Below are positions 1 to 9,781 of a stretch of DNA of 50,129 nt, piece by piece. A model generated the notes under the pieces. It was given only the letters and a program-made list of their open reading frames with translations, was not told where the DNA came from and did no database searches. The DNA is from a bacterium (GTDB lineage: Bacteria > Patescibacteriota > Gracilibacteria > UM-FILTER-43-11), in assembly GCA_030427295.1 (NCBI GenBank), contig JAUHWS010000005.1, positions 1-50,129 of the forward strand, given 5' to 3'. A program made the translations under genes and the position numbers. The number at the start of each line of letters is the position of its first letter. The first letter of the stretch is position 1.

Positions 1-131
1 TTTGAATGTTTGGTTCAAAAAAGAATGGCCTAAATGTTAAGGAGCTCTAAATATTTTAATAATTTTTAATGAAATGTCAAGGGGAAATATAATTAATACA
101 CAATTTCTTATTTTTTGTCAATAGTAGTCGA

Positions 132-160
132 TTGATCAAGTCCTCTTTTTTTGGTATAAT
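132..160 (+). promoter_or_regulatory. sigma70-like promoter (TTGATC-17 bp-TATAAT) upstream of the first operon
   Basis: TTGATC at 132-137, 17-nt spacer, TATAAT at 155-160, about 35 nt before the GTG start at 195. Confidence 0.7.
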
Positions 161-194
161 GATGGGATTTTACCTCCACTAAAAAAATAAAACC

Positions 195-1205
195 GTGAAA
201 AAAAATAGATTCACCTTAACCGCTTTAGCTTTATTTGTTCTCAGTTTGTTCTTGGCGTATCAGCAAGGCTACTTCTTTGATTCGGGACTCGGCATGTCAG
301 ACGTTTCGTACGCCAGCTCTACTTTGCCTGCATCAGGAACAACCATTCTCTCTGGTTTACCTGCTGTGCTTGCCTCGATTTTTATGCCGGTGTTCAATTT
401 TTTGTTGTTCATGCTTGGCAATCATTTTATGGTCGCCATCATTGTATTGGCCTTATTGGTTGAACTCATTACCCTTTACCCTGCAGTGAACATTCAATTG
501 ATGCAGAAAAAAATCCACTTGTTCCATAAAAAATTAGTGGATCGTTTTCGCTCTGGTGAGCTTTCGATGGGGAAGGCGAAGCGTGAATTGGATGTCCTTT
601 ATTCTGTGAATGAACGCATGCATATGAAAGGGGCCGTTTTGGTCGTTTTCCAACTCCTTGTTTTTGCCTCTGTTTTGTCTGGGCTTTATTTGATTTCTCA
701 AGGCTTGATCAATCCTGTAGCTGTGGGAATTTCCAATGTGGGACTCGTCAATGCTCCAGTGACTTACATCCTACCTATTCTGACTGGACTTTCTTACTTG
801 CTCCACTCCTTGATTAAAATTCAGGTCAAGCAACGCGAAGATTATATCAGCGATGCTCAACTGGCGGTGGCTTTGATGTTTGCGATTTTAGGATCGGCTG
901 TGGTCTTCTTTTTCTCCACCCAATTTGCCGTTCTCCTTTCGGTTTATGTGATGACTCAAATTACGTTTGCGACCCTTCGCTACATTGTGGTTGAAAATAA
1001 GGCAAAAGCCTGGGGAAAATTGGCTCAAAAACAACTCCTTCATTTGCTTCGCACCTCCACTCGACATAAAAATAAAGTCGAGCATTTGTCTCGTAAATTC
1101 AACCATTTAGCCTTTGTTCGTCACGTTAATTTCCATCTTCTTGAAGAAGGACTTTCGATGAGCTTGGCTTTTGTGATCGCCATCACTTCTGTGGGAATCA
1201 TTTAG
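195..1205 (+). CDS. YidC/Oxa1-like polytopic membrane protein (divergent)
   Basis: ORF with multiple TM segments; 'NHFMVAIIVLALLVELITLYPAVNIQLMQKKIHLFHKKL...ELDVLYSVNERMHMKGAVLVVFQLLVFASVLSGLYLI' resembles the YidC TM-cytoplasmic loop-TM pattern. Confidence 0.55.
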   Translation: MKKNRFTLTALALFVLSLFLAYQQGYFFDSGLGMSDVSYASSTLPASGTTILSGLPAVLASIFMPVFNFLLFMLGNHFMVAIIVLALLVELITLYPAVNIQLMQKKIHLFHKKLVDRFRSGELSMGKAKRELDVLYSVNERMHMKGAVLVVFQLLVFASVLSGLYLISQGLINPVAVGISNVGLVNAPVTYILPILTGLSYLLHSLIKIQVKQREDYISDAQLAVALMFAILGSAVVFFFSTQFAVLLSVYVMTQITFATLRYIVVENKAKAWGKLAQKQLLHLLRTSTRHKNKVEHLSRKFNHLAFVRHVNFHLLEEGLSMSLAFVIAITSVGII

Positions 1206-1231
1206 TTCTGGATGCCTAAATCCTTTGAATC

Positions 1232-3397
1232 ATGAAACATAAAAAAATAAAAATCATCACCGGCCTGTTCGTTTTTTCATTTCTGATGATGACGCTTGTG
1301 GCCAATCCACAAATCAGTATGTACATGGCTGATTTGCTGAATCCTGAGGTGACGGGTGCGGATGAAGATGCTATTTATATGCCCAGTTACACCGCTGAGG
1401 CGGGCACGTCTGGTTTGATGGAGGTGAAGGCAAAGACATCTGTCCCAGCGTTTGATAGTTTGAGTTTTTTGATGTCCTTTACCCCTTCGGATGCGTTAAC
1501 CTTTGCTGATGATCCTTTGGTGCTGGATGAGGATACGCTTTTAAATGCTCCTACCTCACAAGTGGTCGAACTCAAAGAGGCAGGGGTTTTGGAGGTCACC
1601 CTTGTACTTCCTGAACCCGTGACCATTGATGGGCCTGTGCCAGCCGATGTCCTGACTCACGAGACGCTTTTTAAACTCGACGCTCAAGTAGCTGATGTGG
1701 ACGGTCCCGTGGTTTTGAATTTTACGGATGTGGCCTTTGCCAACGGCGATCAAGCTTTGGAAGAAGTGGTTTCCATTCCTCCCAGCTTGTTGACCCTTGA
1801 GCCTGCGGGTGATCAGCAGCCCGTGGTGACCGATGATTTTAATGCGGTTTCCGTGACTTCTGTAAATCCGGATACTGTTTCCAATCAATCCAATAAAATG
1901 GTGGCGATTAGCGGATCTAACTTGATGTCTGTGGACCAGGTTAAAGCCGGTAGCAACACGCTTTCGATTATCAATCAGGCGACGGATTCGTTGTTGGTTC
2001 AAGTGCCTGCGGGATTGAATCCCAACACCTATGATTTGGTGCTTTTGGACGACCAAGACACCGCGAAAATTTTTGAAGGAATGCTTACCGTGACAGCGGA
2101 TGCAAGCGATGAAGGTCTTTCTCAAAATGCAGACGCCCCTTCGGTTAATTTGGATCGCTCCTACACCAGTCCTGTGGCGGTTGAAAATGATGGAGAAACC
2201 CCCTTTGTGCTCTATGCATTTGTAGAAGATCCTCAAAATGACATTGAATCGGTGGTGGTGGATTTGTCTGCCATCGGTCAGGTGGGTCAAAGCTCTGCTG
2301 CTTTGGGTCAGGCTGAAACGCTTACTTTGCAATCAGCTACGTGTCCCACTGCCTCAAAACAAATCGTTTGTATGCAAGCCTCTGTGGAAGAGGTTTCTGG
2401 TCAATGGTTTGTGCTGCCGAACATTTATGCCAATCCTTCTACTCCTGCCAGTCAAACGCCTTATTTGATTCAAGTGTTGACTAAAGATGCCGAGGGAAAT
2501 ACTTCGATGGATGCGATTCCAGTCTACGTTGGTAACCCAGGAGACGTGGAACCTGCCAAAGTTTTGGCGGCGGTTTCAACGGGTCCCAATACGGTTGAAG
2601 TGATGTTTAACCGCGCTTTGGATTCTGCTTCTCTGGCAACGAATGGGGAAGATTTTAGCATTCAAAGTGCTTTGGATGAGTTCGATCAGTTGGCCGTTTC
2701 TGGGGCTAGTTTGAATGCAGAGGGAAATTTGGTGACTTTAAACACCTTGAATCAAACCCCAAATAAGGCCTATGAGTTGACTTTGACGGGCGAGCTTCAG
2801 GACAGTTTTGGTAAAACCGTTTCGTTTTCTGCACCTTTAACGTTTGAGGGTTACCAGCTTCTTGAAAAATCACCTCAAATTGATTATTTGACGGCTACCA
2901 GTTCCAATACCGTTGAGGTGGAATTTGAACATGATCTCAAGCTCAGTTTATTGGGCGAGGCTCAGATAAGCATCTTTAAGGCCGGTAATGAAGCTCAAAC
3001 GGTGGTGGTTAATGCGGTGACGGTTTTGGATGGAAATCAGCTTGAGCTCCAAACCGCTTCACTTGTGGCTGGAGAACGTTATCGGTTGTCGATTGATAAT
3101 TTAGCCTCATACGATGGCACATTGACGACCACGTCTTTGAATCGTGGATTTAAAGGTGCACGTTTTGCTGCTGGCCAGCATGGCGCGGCGGCTCAACAGG
3201 CTGACTTGAATGGAGATTTGCGCGTTGATTTTGCAGACTTCACCATCTTCTCGTTTTATTATGGATCTGATTTTAGGACGGGTGCAACAGATGCCACACC
3301 AACCGCTAGTTCTTCTGAGTCGACTTCGTTTGAAACGCCTGAAATTGCGGATCAGCCGGATGCTTTGGTGGAAACCACCTCTCCCATTAATAACTAG
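1232..3397 (+). CDS. secreted protein with IPT/TIG-like and Big-like domains and a C-terminal dockerin-like repeat
   Basis: N-terminal signal/TM; 'VSVTSVNPDTVSNQSNKMVAISGSNL...' is IPT/TIG-like; 'ADLNGDLRVDFADFTIFSFYYG' is a dockerin/EF-hand-like motif. Confidence 0.65.
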   Translation: MKHKKIKIITGLFVFSFLMMTLVANPQISMYMADLLNPEVTGADEDAIYMPSYTAEAGTSGLMEVKAKTSVPAFDSLSFLMSFTPSDALTFADDPLVLDEDTLLNAPTSQVVELKEAGVLEVTLVLPEPVTIDGPVPADVLTHETLFKLDAQVADVDGPVVLNFTDVAFANGDQALEEVVSIPPSLLTLEPAGDQQPVVTDDFNAVSVTSVNPDTVSNQSNKMVAISGSNLMSVDQVKAGSNTLSIINQATDSLLVQVPAGLNPNTYDLVLLDDQDTAKIFEGMLTVTADASDEGLSQNADAPSVNLDRSYTSPVAVENDGETPFVLYAFVEDPQNDIESVVVDLSAIGQVGQSSAALGQAETLTLQSATCPTASKQIVCMQASVEEVSGQWFVLPNIYANPSTPASQTPYLIQVLTKDAEGNTSMDAIPVYVGNPGDVEPAKVLAAVSTGPNTVEVMFNRALDSASLATNGEDFSIQSALDEFDQLAVSGASLNAEGNLVTLNTLNQTPNKAYELTLTGELQDSFGKTVSFSAPLTFEGYQLLEKSPQIDYLTATSSNTVEVEFEHDLKLSLLGEAQISIFKAGNEAQTVVVNAVTVLDGNQLELQTASLVAGERYRLSIDNLASYDGTLTTTSLNRGFKGARFAAGQHGAAAQQADLNGDLRVDFADFTIFSFYYGSDFRTGATDATPTASSSESTSFETPEIADQPDALVETTSPINN

Positions 3398-3429
3398 TGA
3401 GCGTATTTAGCGATTAATTTTTCATTCTC

Positions 3430-4008
3430 ATGAATTCACTTAAAATTCTATTAGCCGCAATGGTCATTGTGCTCGCTTCCAATTTTCTTTCTGGATGTGC
3501 GACACAAACCGAAAATATCAGCTTTCAAGACTACTCTGATTTGGGAATGGCTCGAATTGATGCGGCGCGTGAGTTGAAACAATCGGTACAACTCGTGGCT
3601 AAGCCCCTTTCTGATTCAGGGTTGGATTTTGAATTGACGCTTGAGAATCCTGAAAAACAAGCCATTACGTCAGCTGAATTGTGGCTCAGTTATGATCCGG
3701 CGGTGCTTTCGGGTGCTTCATTTGAACCGAATGAGAAGACGTTTGAACTGGAGGCCCCTTACGAGAATGGTTTTGATGAACTGAGAGGGCTCCTTAAAAT
3801 GGGCCGCTCAACGGCTCATCCCGTGTCGGATCCATCGATTGTTTTGGGTACCGTTCATTTTGAACGCCTTTCTGACACTTCTACCTTAATTGATGTTTAT
3901 GATTATGACCGTCAATTTTCAGGTCATGCTTCGGTCAATACCATGTTGGATGATCAACCGGTCAATTTATTGCTCGAGCCCGCTTCGCCCTTTGTGGTGA
4001 TTCATTAA
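3430..4008 (+). CDS. lipoprotein with cohesin-like domain
   Basis: Lipobox 'NFLSGC'; 'DFELTLENPEKQAITSAELWLSYDPAVLSGASFEPNE' is cohesin-like and similar to the next ORF. Confidence 0.55.
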   Translation: MNSLKILLAAMVIVLASNFLSGCATQTENISFQDYSDLGMARIDAARELKQSVQLVAKPLSDSGLDFELTLENPEKQAITSAELWLSYDPAVLSGASFEPNEKTFELEAPYENGFDELRGLLKMGRSTAHPVSDPSIVLGTVHFERLSDTSTLIDVYDYDRQFSGHASVNTMLDDQPVNLLLEPASPFVVIH

Positions 4009-4027
4009 TTTGATTTTTTTATAAACG

Positions 4028-5053
4028 ATGAAACGAATTTTTCTTCTCAGCATCGGTTTCCTCCTCGCGTTTACAGCTAGCATTCAGGGTGTCTTCGCTC
4101 AGTCTGCCCAAGATGCGACCTTGGAATATTCTTCTAATGTGACTCAGGCCAATACGGGAGATGAGTTTGAAGTGCAGATCCTCCTCAAAAATCCTAGTCA
4201 ACAACCTATCATTTCAGTTCGTTCTTGGCTCCAGTACGATCCTCAAGTTTTGGAAGGGGTTAGTATCGATACGGAAGGGACTCCATTTACTTTGGCGGCT
4301 CCCGGAGAGGATGAATTTAGTGTTTCTGATGGCTTGGTTAAGGTGGGACGTTCGAATATTTCGGGAGGTTTTTCCGGGGCTGAAACTCGGATTGCAACCA
4401 TTCGTTTTAAGGTGATTGGCACCTCTGGGGTCAATGCTTTGGTCGAACCCTACGATTTTCAAACGTCTGAATTGGGTCATGTGAGTGTGAATATCATCGA
4501 AGAAGGTTTTCCTGTGAATGTGCTTTCTGGTGAACCTCAATCCTTGCCTCTCACAATTAATTCTGGAGGCTCTACACCGATTCAAGTGGATGATCATTTG
4601 ACAGATAATGTGGGTCTTTCAGCTTTGTCTCGCCCTCAAAATCTTCGCATCATGACAGGAGAAGGCTATGTTGAACTCAAGTGGGACCTTAGTGATTCGC
4701 CTGAATTGGTGGGTTATAATGTTTATTATGGCCGAACCTCGGGGCAGTACACGCGTCGTCGTACAGTTGAAAAGGTCAATGGTTTGCGTATTGATCAACT
4801 CAATAATGGGGAGGCCTATTATTTTGCCATCACGGCTTATGATGCTCAGGGTAAGGAAACAGACTATTCCGATGAAGTGGCTGTCGTGGTGGGTGAACCT
4901 CTTTCTTCGACAGCTCCGTTTGAAGATTTTATGGATTCACTCTTGGCCAATGTGCCTACTTCGCCTGAAAATGGACCCTTGGTGGGGTGGTTGGCGTTTT
5001 CAATACTGGGTCTAGGGGGAACTCTCTACTTTAGAAAAAGCGTACAAAATTAA
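4028..5053 (+). CDS. surface protein: signal peptide, cohesin-like domain, fibronectin type III domain, C-terminal TM
   Basis: 'FEVQILLKNPSQQPIISVRSWLQYDPQVLEGVSI' cohesin-like; 'RPQNLRIMTGEGYVELKWDLSDSPELVGYNVYYG' FnIII; C-terminal 'GWLAFSILGLGGTLYF'. Confidence 0.7.
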   Translation: MKRIFLLSIGFLLAFTASIQGVFAQSAQDATLEYSSNVTQANTGDEFEVQILLKNPSQQPIISVRSWLQYDPQVLEGVSIDTEGTPFTLAAPGEDEFSVSDGLVKVGRSNISGGFSGAETRIATIRFKVIGTSGVNALVEPYDFQTSELGHVSVNIIEEGFPVNVLSGEPQSLPLTINSGGSTPIQVDDHLTDNVGLSALSRPQNLRIMTGEGYVELKWDLSDSPELVGYNVYYGRTSGQYTRRRTVEKVNGLRIDQLNNGEAYYFAITAYDAQGKETDYSDEVAVVVGEPLSSTAPFEDFMDSLLANVPTSPENGPLVGWLAFSILGLGGTLYFRKSVQN

Positions 5054-5084
5054 AAATTGATTCTTTATAAACGGCTTTATTAAA

Positions 5085-6086
5085 ATGAAAAATAATTCAA
5101 AAACACGTTGGGTGACCATTCCCGAGTCTGAGATGCCTAAAAACACTAGGCCTCCAAAGAAAAAAACCCTTCCTGTAGATAAGGTTGAAAATAAGTTTTT
5201 TTGGGCGGCTGGATTGGTGGCTGTGGTTATTTTTTCGGTGATTGTTTTTATGCCGAATCAAGTCAGCCGTTTGACGGGTAATTTGTTTGATGGATTTGAA
5301 TTTGTGCCGACGGAACAAGACGGTGGCGCTTTTTTTGCAGGTGAGGGGGGTGATTCTGATGAAGTTGATGGCGAAGGTGACGCGCTTTTGGATGACTCTC
5401 AAGGAGCTGATGCTCAATTTTTAGAGGATGTTTCTAGCGACCAGGCCTCTACGTCCAATTCTTCGGACGCGGTGCCGATTCAAATTGACCCTCTCAATGG
5501 CTCAAGTGCTTCAGAAAACGATTCATCTGTGGAAGTGAATGAATCAGACACGACAGATACTTCGGGTGCTTCGGACACTGCTTCTGGTTCTACGGATGCA
5601 GAGCTGCTTGCTTTACTTGAATCTCTCAGTGCTCAATTGGAGGAATTGAAGAAGGACGGTCTTCAAAAAGATCAAGAGATTGCCAGCTTGAAGCAAATGC
5701 TTGAGGCACAAACGACCACATCGTCTTCTAATTTGCAGGGGGCTGCTCAAGAGATTCAGACCACGATGAGTTCAGACACTAAAACGACATCTACGACAGG
5801 GGCTGGAACCTATCGGGCAAACACGCATACGGTGACGGTGAATCCTTTTGACGTTTTGAATCAAAACCGACAGTCTTTGGATCAGATTCAGGCGAGTGCG
5901 ATGCAAGCGAATATCGCTCAAGCGGATTCTTCTGACTCTGTTCAAGCGGCACCTACGATGGATCTTGCGACCTCTGGTTTGCAGTCCCAACCGACGACGG
6001 GTCCCTTTGATTCTTTTTGGATCACGCTTTTGTTGACGTCGATTGGGATTTTATTTTTTGGGATTTATCGGGCGGTTCGGGCTTAG
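5085..6086 (+). CDS. membrane-anchored acidic Ser/Thr-rich protein with short coiled coil and two TM segments
   Basis: TM near the N-terminus (FFWAAGLVAVVIFSVIVFM) and C-terminus (FWITLLLTSIGILFFGIY); low-complexity middle; same strand as the preceding genes. Confidence 0.55.
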   Translation: MKNNSKTRWVTIPESEMPKNTRPPKKKTLPVDKVENKFFWAAGLVAVVIFSVIVFMPNQVSRLTGNLFDGFEFVPTEQDGGAFFAGEGGDSDEVDGEGDALLDDSQGADAQFLEDVSSDQASTSNSSDAVPIQIDPLNGSSASENDSSVEVNESDTTDTSGASDTASGSTDAELLALLESLSAQLEELKKDGLQKDQEIASLKQMLEAQTTTSSSNLQGAAQEIQTTMSSDTKTTSTTGAGTYRANTHTVTVNPFDVLNQNRQSLDQIQASAMQANIAQADSSDSVQAAPTMDLATSGLQSQPTTGPFDSFWITLLLTSIGILFFGIYRAVRA

Positions 6087-6114
6087 AATTTCTGAGTAAA
6101 CATAATTTTAATAA

Positions 6115-6275
6115 TATAATTTAGTTTTTTCTTTTTTCTTTTTCTTCATTTTTAGCAGCAAAAACGAAGCAAAAACTGCCGGGGAGAACACGACGCGGAC
6201 TCATCGTTTTTCCTTTTTTCATCTTTTTACCCGCCGTTTCTCCCCGGACCCCTGTTTTCCGGGAGATCAGCCGGT
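6115..6275 (+). ncRNA. candidate structured leader or small RNA with competing hairpins
   Basis: TATAAT at 6115-6120; CCGGGGAGAA (6179-6188) pairs with TTCTCCCCGG (6238-6247), which can also pair with CCGGGAGA (6259-6266). Confidence 0.4.
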
Positions 6276-6427
6276 GCTTATGCTATTTTGAATTTTACTA
6301 GTTCTCTTTATCTATTTAAAATTTAAATGAGTGAAAACTTCTCGTTATGTCTTTTGTTTGTATTCTGATCATTGATTCGTTTTCTTGCCTGTGTTAGACT
6401 GTTGCCGCTTTTTAAGTTATTTAAAAA

Positions 6428-7069
6428 ATGGAAATCAAATTTTACGGACAGGCTTGTTTTTCGATTCAGGACAAGGACATGACGGTGGTGATGGATCCTT
6501 TTTCCGACGCAACAGGTCTTAAAGTTCCTTCACTGAAGGCTGATGTGGTGACGGTGAGTCATGATGATCCTGCCTATGCTCATGTGAAAGCGGTTCAAGG
6601 TGAGCCTCGTGTGTTCAGTTGGCCGGGGGAGTATGAGACGGGTGGGGTGCACTTTCGATTGCTGCATTCATTTCACAATAAGCCAGAGGATGCGGATCAG
6701 AAGGAAAACAATATTGCTCTGATGTATTTCAACGGCCTTCGTTTTTGCCATTTGGGCGCTCAGGGGCGTATGGTGTCTGAGGAGCAGGTGGACATGATGG
6801 GGGATGTGGATGTGCTTTTTGTGCCTGTGGGGGGTGGATCGGTTTTGTCTTCGAAGGAGGCTAAAAAAGTGGTGGAGGAGATTGAGCCCCGTGTGGTGAT
6901 TCCCATGCTTTATGCGACTGAAGGGTCAACCCAGGGCTTTGCTCCTTTGGCGGATTTTTTGAAGGAGATGGGATCTCAGGCGGTTGAACCGGTGTCGAGT
7001 TATAAATTCAAAAAGTCTGATTTGCCGGATGACAATACTCAGTTGGTGGTGATTGAGCCTCAAGCTTAG
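6428..7069 (+). CDS. MBL-fold metallo-hydrolase-like protein
   Basis: 'MEIKFYGQACFSIQDKDMTVVMDPFSD...VVTVSHDDPAY...' matches the start of UPF0173-type MBL proteins. Confidence 0.75.
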   Translation: MEIKFYGQACFSIQDKDMTVVMDPFSDATGLKVPSLKADVVTVSHDDPAYAHVKAVQGEPRVFSWPGEYETGGVHFRLLHSFHNKPEDADQKENNIALMYFNGLRFCHLGAQGRMVSEEQVDMMGDVDVLFVPVGGGSVLSSKEAKKVVEEIEPRVVIPMLYATEGSTQGFAPLADFLKEMGSQAVEPVSSYKFKKSDLPDDNTQLVVIEPQA

Positions 7070-7077
7070 TTACTTTG

Positions 7078-7152
7078 TGGTGCTCCCAGCAGGAATCGAA
7101 CCTACATCTAAGCCTTAGGAGTGCCTTGTTCTATCCGTTGAACTATGGGAGC
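7078..7152 (-). tRNA. tRNA-Arg (anticodon CCT), CCA encoded
   Basis: Reverse complement GCTCCCA-TA-GTTC..GAAC-..CTCCTAA..-GGTTCGATTCC-..TGGGAGC-A-CCA folds as a tRNA; anticodon stem has a mismatch. Confidence 0.85.
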
Positions 7153-7249
7153 ACAGGGTCTATTTTAGCATAGTTTTTTCTCGCTATTGGCTATTGTGAA
7201 TTTTTTTGTTCATTTTACTATCAGCTACTAGCTCCCAGCTCCCAGCATT

Positions 7250-7510
7250 TTTTAGGGGTGGGTATATACTTTGGGTTGAGGTTAGTATATACTTTTGTCT
7301 TAGTTACGAATTACGAGTGACTAATTACGAGTTGATTTTTTGAGCGTGTAGCGGTCAGCGTATAGCGTTTAGCTCTATTCTAAGATCTATTTCAGCTAAT
7401 CGCTACTCGCCATTCGCTAATCGCTTGATGAAAAAGGTACTGAGATGAACCTCAGCATTTTGAAGAGGGTGAGTATATAGATGGGGAGAGGGTGAGTATA
7501 TACTTTCTCT
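7250..7510. repeat. GTATATAC-bounded hairpin repeat, copy 1
   Basis: Paired GGTGGGTATATACTTT units at both ends; internal TAGCG-rich imperfect inverted arms. Confidence 0.7.
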
Positions 7511-8162
7511 AATTTACTATGCTCATACTGATGAGGTTGTGTACCCAGTGAGGTATGAGGGATCCCAGTAAGGATTTTGATTTGTGAAATAAGAAGGCGA
7601 AGATGACTCCAACCACGAAGATGTAGGTGGCTCGTCTGAGTAGCATCATGGGTTCAAGCTCGTTGAGTAGAATCCATTTGGGTACGTGTAAAATGACGAA
7701 AAGTAAGGATGAGATCACAATGGATTTCCAGGTATTGGTTTTCTTTTTGAGTTCTTGAAAAACGACAGATCGGAATAAGACTTCTTCAGTAATGGGTGAG
7801 CCGATGATGTGGTTGAGCCAAATGGCAGCGCTGGTGGGCAATGCGTATTCGTAGTCTCCTATTAAGGTTGGTATTCCGAAATTGATGAGTAGCAGAATTA
7901 ACGAGAATCCAAGTCCCCATTTGAGTCCTGATTTGATATTTTTTAGCCCTAAAAATTCCCACTTTTTCTTTGGATAGACTTTCCATATATAAATTAGGGC
8001 TGGAATCAGAAGGCTTCCCACCCGAATGAAGGCTCGAAGTAGGCTATCGGTTTGATTTAGACTCGGCATTTGCCACATGACGATGACCCAGCTGTACCAG
8101 AGTGTGAGCCCGATGATGAGCGGCCAATAAAATAAATTTAAGGTTGCTTTATTTTTCTCCAT
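7509..8162 (-). CDS. CPBP family intramembrane metalloprotease (CAAX/Abi type)
   Basis: Multi-TM; 'SPITEEVLFRSVVFQEL' (EExxxR), later 'LHVPKW' and 'LIPHWVHNL'. Confidence 0.85.
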   Translation of the reverse strand: MEKNKATLNLFYWPLIIGLTLWYSWVIVMWQMPSLNQTDSLLRAFIRVGSLLIPALIYIWKVYPKKKWEFLGLKNIKSGLKWGLGFSLILLLINFGIPTLIGDYEYALPTSAAIWLNHIIGSPITEEVLFRSVVFQELKKKTNTWKSIVISSLLFVILHVPKWILLNELEPMMLLRRATYIFVVGVIFAFLFHKSKSLLGSLIPHWVHNLISMSIVN

Positions 8163-8187
8163 GTCTTTTTTAGTTGGATTTAATTGC

Positions 8188-8193
8188 TATAAT
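8188..8193 (+). promoter_or_regulatory. extended -10 (TGCTATAAT) 6 nt before the P1 ATG
   Basis: tgcTATAATcacgttATG; the spacing predicts transcription starting at or near the ATG. Confidence 0.55.
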
Positions 8194-8199
8194 CACGTT

Positions 8200-9768
8200 A
8201 TGAAAACCTGCTCGCAATGTCAATCATCGTTTGAGGTGAGGGAGGAAGATCGAACCTTTTATCAGCGCATTGGTGTTTCAGAGCCTACTTTGTGTCCTGA
8301 TTGCCGCAATCAGAATCGTTTGGCATTTAGGAATGAGCGTAAGTTTTATAAAGGTCATTGTGACTTTTGTAAGAAAGCTGTGATTTCTCTTTATTCAGAT
8401 GATAAGCCATTTACCGTTTATTGTTCTGAATGTTGGTGGTCTGATCGTTTTGACCCTCTTGATTATGGGATTGACTATGATTCTGATCGGTCGTTTTTTG
8501 ATCAATTGTATGATTTGTCACAGCGAGTTCCCAAACCTGCAATATTAAATGCTAAAAGCCAGAACTCTGCCTACACCAATTATTCTCATGAGAATCAGAA
8601 TTGTTATTTTTGTGTGGGGACCATGAAATGTCAGGATTGCTATCATTGTTATCGTGTGATTGAAAGTAAAAATGTGGTTGATGGTTTTGATTTGCTTCAA
8701 TGTGAGTTGTGCTATGAATGCATCCATTCTCAAAATCTATATGCTTGTATATTTTGCGAATCCTGCGAAAATTCGTCTAACTTAATCCTTTGCAAGGATT
8801 GTATTGGATCTCAGGATTGTTTTGGTTCGGTCAATCTTAAAAACAAGCGTTTTTATATTTTTAATCAGCCATATTCAGAGGAAGAATATCGTCTAAAAGT
8901 TGATGCGCTTAAAAAAGACTGGTCTTCAGCTGTTAGGCAGTTTGAGGCTCTAAAAAAATCTCTTCCTCAAAAGGCGAATCACATTTTGAATGCTGAAAAT
9001 TGCAGTGGTGACCAAATAAAAAATTCCAAGAATTGTTATCGTTGTTTTTCGCTCAATCGGTCAGAAGAGTGTGCTTATGTTTACAATGGAGATCAAAATC
9101 GATTTTGCATGGATACTAATTTTTGTGATAGTTCTGAGTTGCTTTATAATTCGACTAACCTTGAAGACAATTATTTAGGTATTGGTTTAAACTTGGTTTG
9201 GTATTGCAAGAGTGCTTTTTATCTCACCAATTGTTTTAACTCTAGTGATGCATTTGGTTGTTTTGGTTTGAAAAAGCATCAGTATTGCATTCTTAATAAG
9301 CAATATTCAAAAGAAGCGTATGAATCACTGAGTCTTCAAATCATTGAAAAAATGAAATCAGATGAAGAGTGGGGCCTTTTTTATCCCATTGAGCATTCAC
9401 CTTTTGCTTATAATGAAACGGTGGCTCAAGATGCTTATCCGTCTGACAAAAAAAGTGTGTTGGGGCGGGGTTGGAAATGGAAGGATGATTTGAATCACGT
9501 TCCTAAAGACATTCCGGGTTCAGCAGTCACATGTGAACAAACCGGTCGCCCATTTATTATCACTTCTCAAGAGTTGAGTTTCTACAAAAAAATGGATTTG
9601 CCTTTGCCAACCCTTCATCCCGATGAGCGCCATCACCGTCGAGTTGCAGCTTCTTTCAGCTATAAACTTTACAGTAAGAAATGTGTTGCTTGTTCGAATG
9701 ATATTCAAGTGACTCGAGATGAATCTTTATTTTATTGTGATGAGTGTTATTTAAAAGAAATTTATTGA
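8200..9768 (+). CDS. array paralog P1: double zinc-ribbon / NCY-repeat protein (start MKTCSQC)
   Basis: ORF 8161..9768; conserved family start MKTC at 8200; CxxC/CPxC ribbon, 'YCILNKQYSKEAYE', C-terminal 'YCDECYLKEIY'. Confidence 0.85.
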   Translation: MKTCSQCQSSFEVREEDRTFYQRIGVSEPTLCPDCRNQNRLAFRNERKFYKGHCDFCKKAVISLYSDDKPFTVYCSECWWSDRFDPLDYGIDYDSDRSFFDQLYDLSQRVPKPAILNAKSQNSAYTNYSHENQNCYFCVGTMKCQDCYHCYRVIESKNVVDGFDLLQCELCYECIHSQNLYACIFCESCENSSNLILCKDCIGSQDCFGSVNLKNKRFYIFNQPYSEEEYRLKVDALKKDWSSAVRQFEALKKSLPQKANHILNAENCSGDQIKNSKNCYRCFSLNRSEECAYVYNGDQNRFCMDTNFCDSSELLYNSTNLEDNYLGIGLNLVWYCKSAFYLTNCFNSSDAFGCFGLKKHQYCILNKQYSKEAYESLSLQIIEKMKSDEEWGLFYPIEHSPFAYNETVAQDAYPSDKKSVLGRGWKWKDDLNHVPKDIPGSAVTCEQTGRPFIITSQELSFYKKMDLPLPTLHPDERHHRRVAASFSYKLYSKKCVACSNDIQVTRDESLFYCDECYLKEIY

Positions 9769-9781
9769 TTTATTTATTTTT

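Noticed and set aside
8161-8199. 13-residue N-terminal extension of P1 (MSFLVGFNCYNHV)
   Set aside because: All paralogs begin at MKTC (P5 with three extra residues, P9 with one), and the extended -10 overlaps this stretch.
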